Shown here: positions 13,687 through 14,094 of the stretch, piece after piece
How positions within the stretch are numbered: position 1 is the first letter of the stretch
How the letters are laid out: every line of letters starts with the position of its first letter
DNA from: Treponema sp.
GTDB lineage: Bacteria; Spirochaetota; Spirochaetia; Treponematales; Breznakiellaceae
Length of the DNA: 14,094 bases
Assembly (NCBI GenBank): GCA_031269405.1
Contig: JAISZE010000135.1
Coordinates: 1-14,094 of the forward strand
Reading direction: 5' to 3'
The notes under the pieces: model-generated
The model's database searches: none
What the model was told of the DNA's origin: nothing
The model's input: the letters and a program-made list of their open reading frames with translations, nothing else
Program-made: the position numbers and the translations under genes

Positions 13687-13718
13687 CGGCGGGGTATTAA
13701 ACCCTCAACACGAATAAA
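13687..13718 (+). repeat. Direct repeat, copy A (32 bp)
   Basis: Starts CGGCGGGGTATTA and ends CACGAATAAA. Copy B at 13858-13890 matches it in the first 13 and last ten bases, with a few substitutions and one inserted base between. No coding sequence is evident here. Confidence 0.75.
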
Positions 13719-13726
13719 AGGCCCCG

Positions 13727-13756
13727 TTTTTTTCAAATTTTTTTTTGATTTTTTTT
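13727..13756 (+). promoter_or_regulatory. Phased T-tracts upstream of a promoter (likely bent DNA / UP element)
   Basis: Three T-runs of 7, 9 and 8 bases occupy 13727-13733, 13738-13746 and 13749-13756. Their centres are about 10-12 bases apart, close to one helical turn, which favours intrinsic bending. They end ten bases before the -35 box at 13767. Confidence 0.5.
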
Positions 13757-13766
13757 GGAAATTCGC

Positions 13767-13795
13767 TTGACAGGGAATAAATCCTATGGTATGAT
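13767..13795 (+). promoter_or_regulatory. Near-consensus sigma70 promoter
   Basis: TTGACA at 13767-13772 is a perfect -35 box, followed after exactly 17 bases by TATGAT at 13790-13795 (five of six to TATAAT). Transcription should start near 13802 and run rightwards through a hairpin and repeat copy B towards the poly-C reading frame. It is the best promoter match in the window. Confidence 0.7.
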
Positions 13796-13842
13796 GAAAC
13801 AATCCGGTAAGGATAATCTGGTACCGAGAACCTTTCCCTGAA

Positions 13843-13861
13843 GCCGAACCTGCGGTTCGGC
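13843..13861 (+). other. Leader hairpin downstream of the promoter
   Basis: GCCGAACC at 13843-13850 is a perfect 8-bp complement of GGTTCGGC at 13854-13861 with a three-base loop. Its right arm runs into repeat copy B. It lies about 40 bases after the predicted transcription start. There is no T-run after it. Confidence 0.6.
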
Positions 13862-13890
13862 GGGGTATTAGACTTCTCAGCACGAATAAA
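13858..13890 (+). repeat. Direct repeat, copy B (33 bp)
   Basis: Shares CGGCGGGGTATTA and CACGAATAAA with copy A, 171 bases upstream, with a diverged centre one base longer. It begins inside the right arm of the leader hairpin, whereas copy A has no matching stem in front of it. Confidence 0.75.
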
Positions 13891-13913
13891 CTTGCTGTAA
13901 GGGGGTGTTTTGA

Positions 13914-14094
13914 ATGAACTCTGTTTGTTCTTTGCGCTATACTTCTAAGCAAATATCTGTCCCTGTCTTGTTATCCCTCACCCCCCCCCCCCCCCCCCCC
14001 CTACGATTATCGCTAAAATATCCTAACAGGCCGAATGCCGGCTTATACGGATTTAAGATTTTAACCGCTGATTGCACGGAAAATACGGGCTTTT
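13914..14094 (+). CDS. Possible phase-variable reading frame crossing a 21-C tract (cut by window edge)
   Basis: From the ATG at 13914 the frame reads MNSVCSLRYTSKQISVPVLL, then SLT, six prolines from the C-tract, and continues LRLSLKYPNRPNAGLYGFKI to the window end without a stop (60 codons so far). A GGGGG stretch eight bases before the ATG may act as a ribosome binding site, and a near-consensus promoter lies about 110 bases upstream. With 21 C the frame is open; with 20 or 22 C it stops within about 5-9 codons after the tract. That is how genes switched by slipped-strand mispairing behave. I do not recognise the protein, and no clear signal peptide is seen. With only about 30 codons after the tract, an open frame by chance is quite possible. 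Confidence 0.35.
   Translation, partial: MNSVCSLRYTSKQISVPVLLSLTPPPPPPLRLSLKYPNRPNAGLYGFKILTADCTENTGF
13981..14001 (+). repeat. Homopolymeric tract of 21 C
   Basis: An uninterrupted run of 21 cytosines, by far the longest homopolymer in the window. Tracts this long are prone to slippage during replication, and also to sequencing or assembly error, so the true length may vary. Confidence 0.95.

Noticed and set aside
13690..13733. Rho-independent terminator formed by CGGGG, CCCCG and the following T7
   Set aside because: The stem is only five pairs with a loop of about 31 bases, too weak to call; the T-run is better explained as part of the phased tracts before the promoter.
13677..13952. Minus-strand open frame of 91 codons across the right intergenic region
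   Set aside because: It crosses the promoter, T-tracts and both direct repeats, and its repeated LIPRR segments come only from the DNA repeat. No ribosome binding site or recognisable protein.
1..14094. CRISPR arrays, tRNA or rRNA genes, transposases, integrases
   Set aside because: None could be seen. The only dispersed repeat outside genes is the two-copy 32-bp element, which lacks the regular spacing of a CRISPR array.

Overview
The window looks like chromosomal DNA of a treponeme-type spirochaete. The evidence is the gene order (rpsF-ssb-rpsR-rplI-dnaB diverging from a small hypothetical gene, rsmD, TPR genes and rlmN), several short spirochaetal lipoboxes, and many conserved-hypothetical membrane or lipoproteins. 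The species cannot be told from the sequence. Coding is dense, base composition is moderately GC-rich, and most junctions within operons overlap or nearly touch.

Layout. (1) Positions 1-3269, minus strand: a ribosomal/replication operon read from a sigma70-like promoter at about 3241-3269. It runs rpsF, ssb, rpsR, a DUF2232-like membrane protein, rplI and the start of dnaB, which is cut by the window edge. Two places hold clusters of hairpins: the rpsF leader (3159-3226) and the gap before rplI (819-954). (2) 3306-6944, plus strand: a small helical hypothetical protein, rsmD, a small TPR-like protein, a large TPR protein and rlmN, so two rRNA methyltransferases bracket two TPR genes. (3) 6958-8312, minus strand: a DUF445 membrane protein preceded by an overlapping SH3-like lipoprotein. 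(4) 8316-9329, plus strand: an exported beta-barrel whose residues match the omptin family of outer-membrane proteases, including both catalytic pairs. Its start codon lies three bases from that of the divergent lipoprotein gene. (5) 9309-13573, minus strand: a beta-propeller-like lipoprotein, a bifunctional NAD(P)H-hydrate repair enzyme, a single-pass membrane protein, a four-helix membrane protein and a MutT-type Nudix hydrolase. Nnr and MutT both repair or sanitise damaged nucleotides. (6) 13574-14094: a non-coding stretch with two copies of a ~32-bp direct repeat, phased T-tracts and a near-consensus plus-strand promoter. It leads into a reading frame that crosses a run of 21 C and stays open to the window end only at that tract length (modulo 3).

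The most interesting items are the omptin-like protease in a spirochaete background, the possible phase-variable gene at the right edge with its repeat-flanked promoter, and the tandem-hairpin leaders in the ribosomal protein operon. All names rest on reading motifs by eye; no database search was run.
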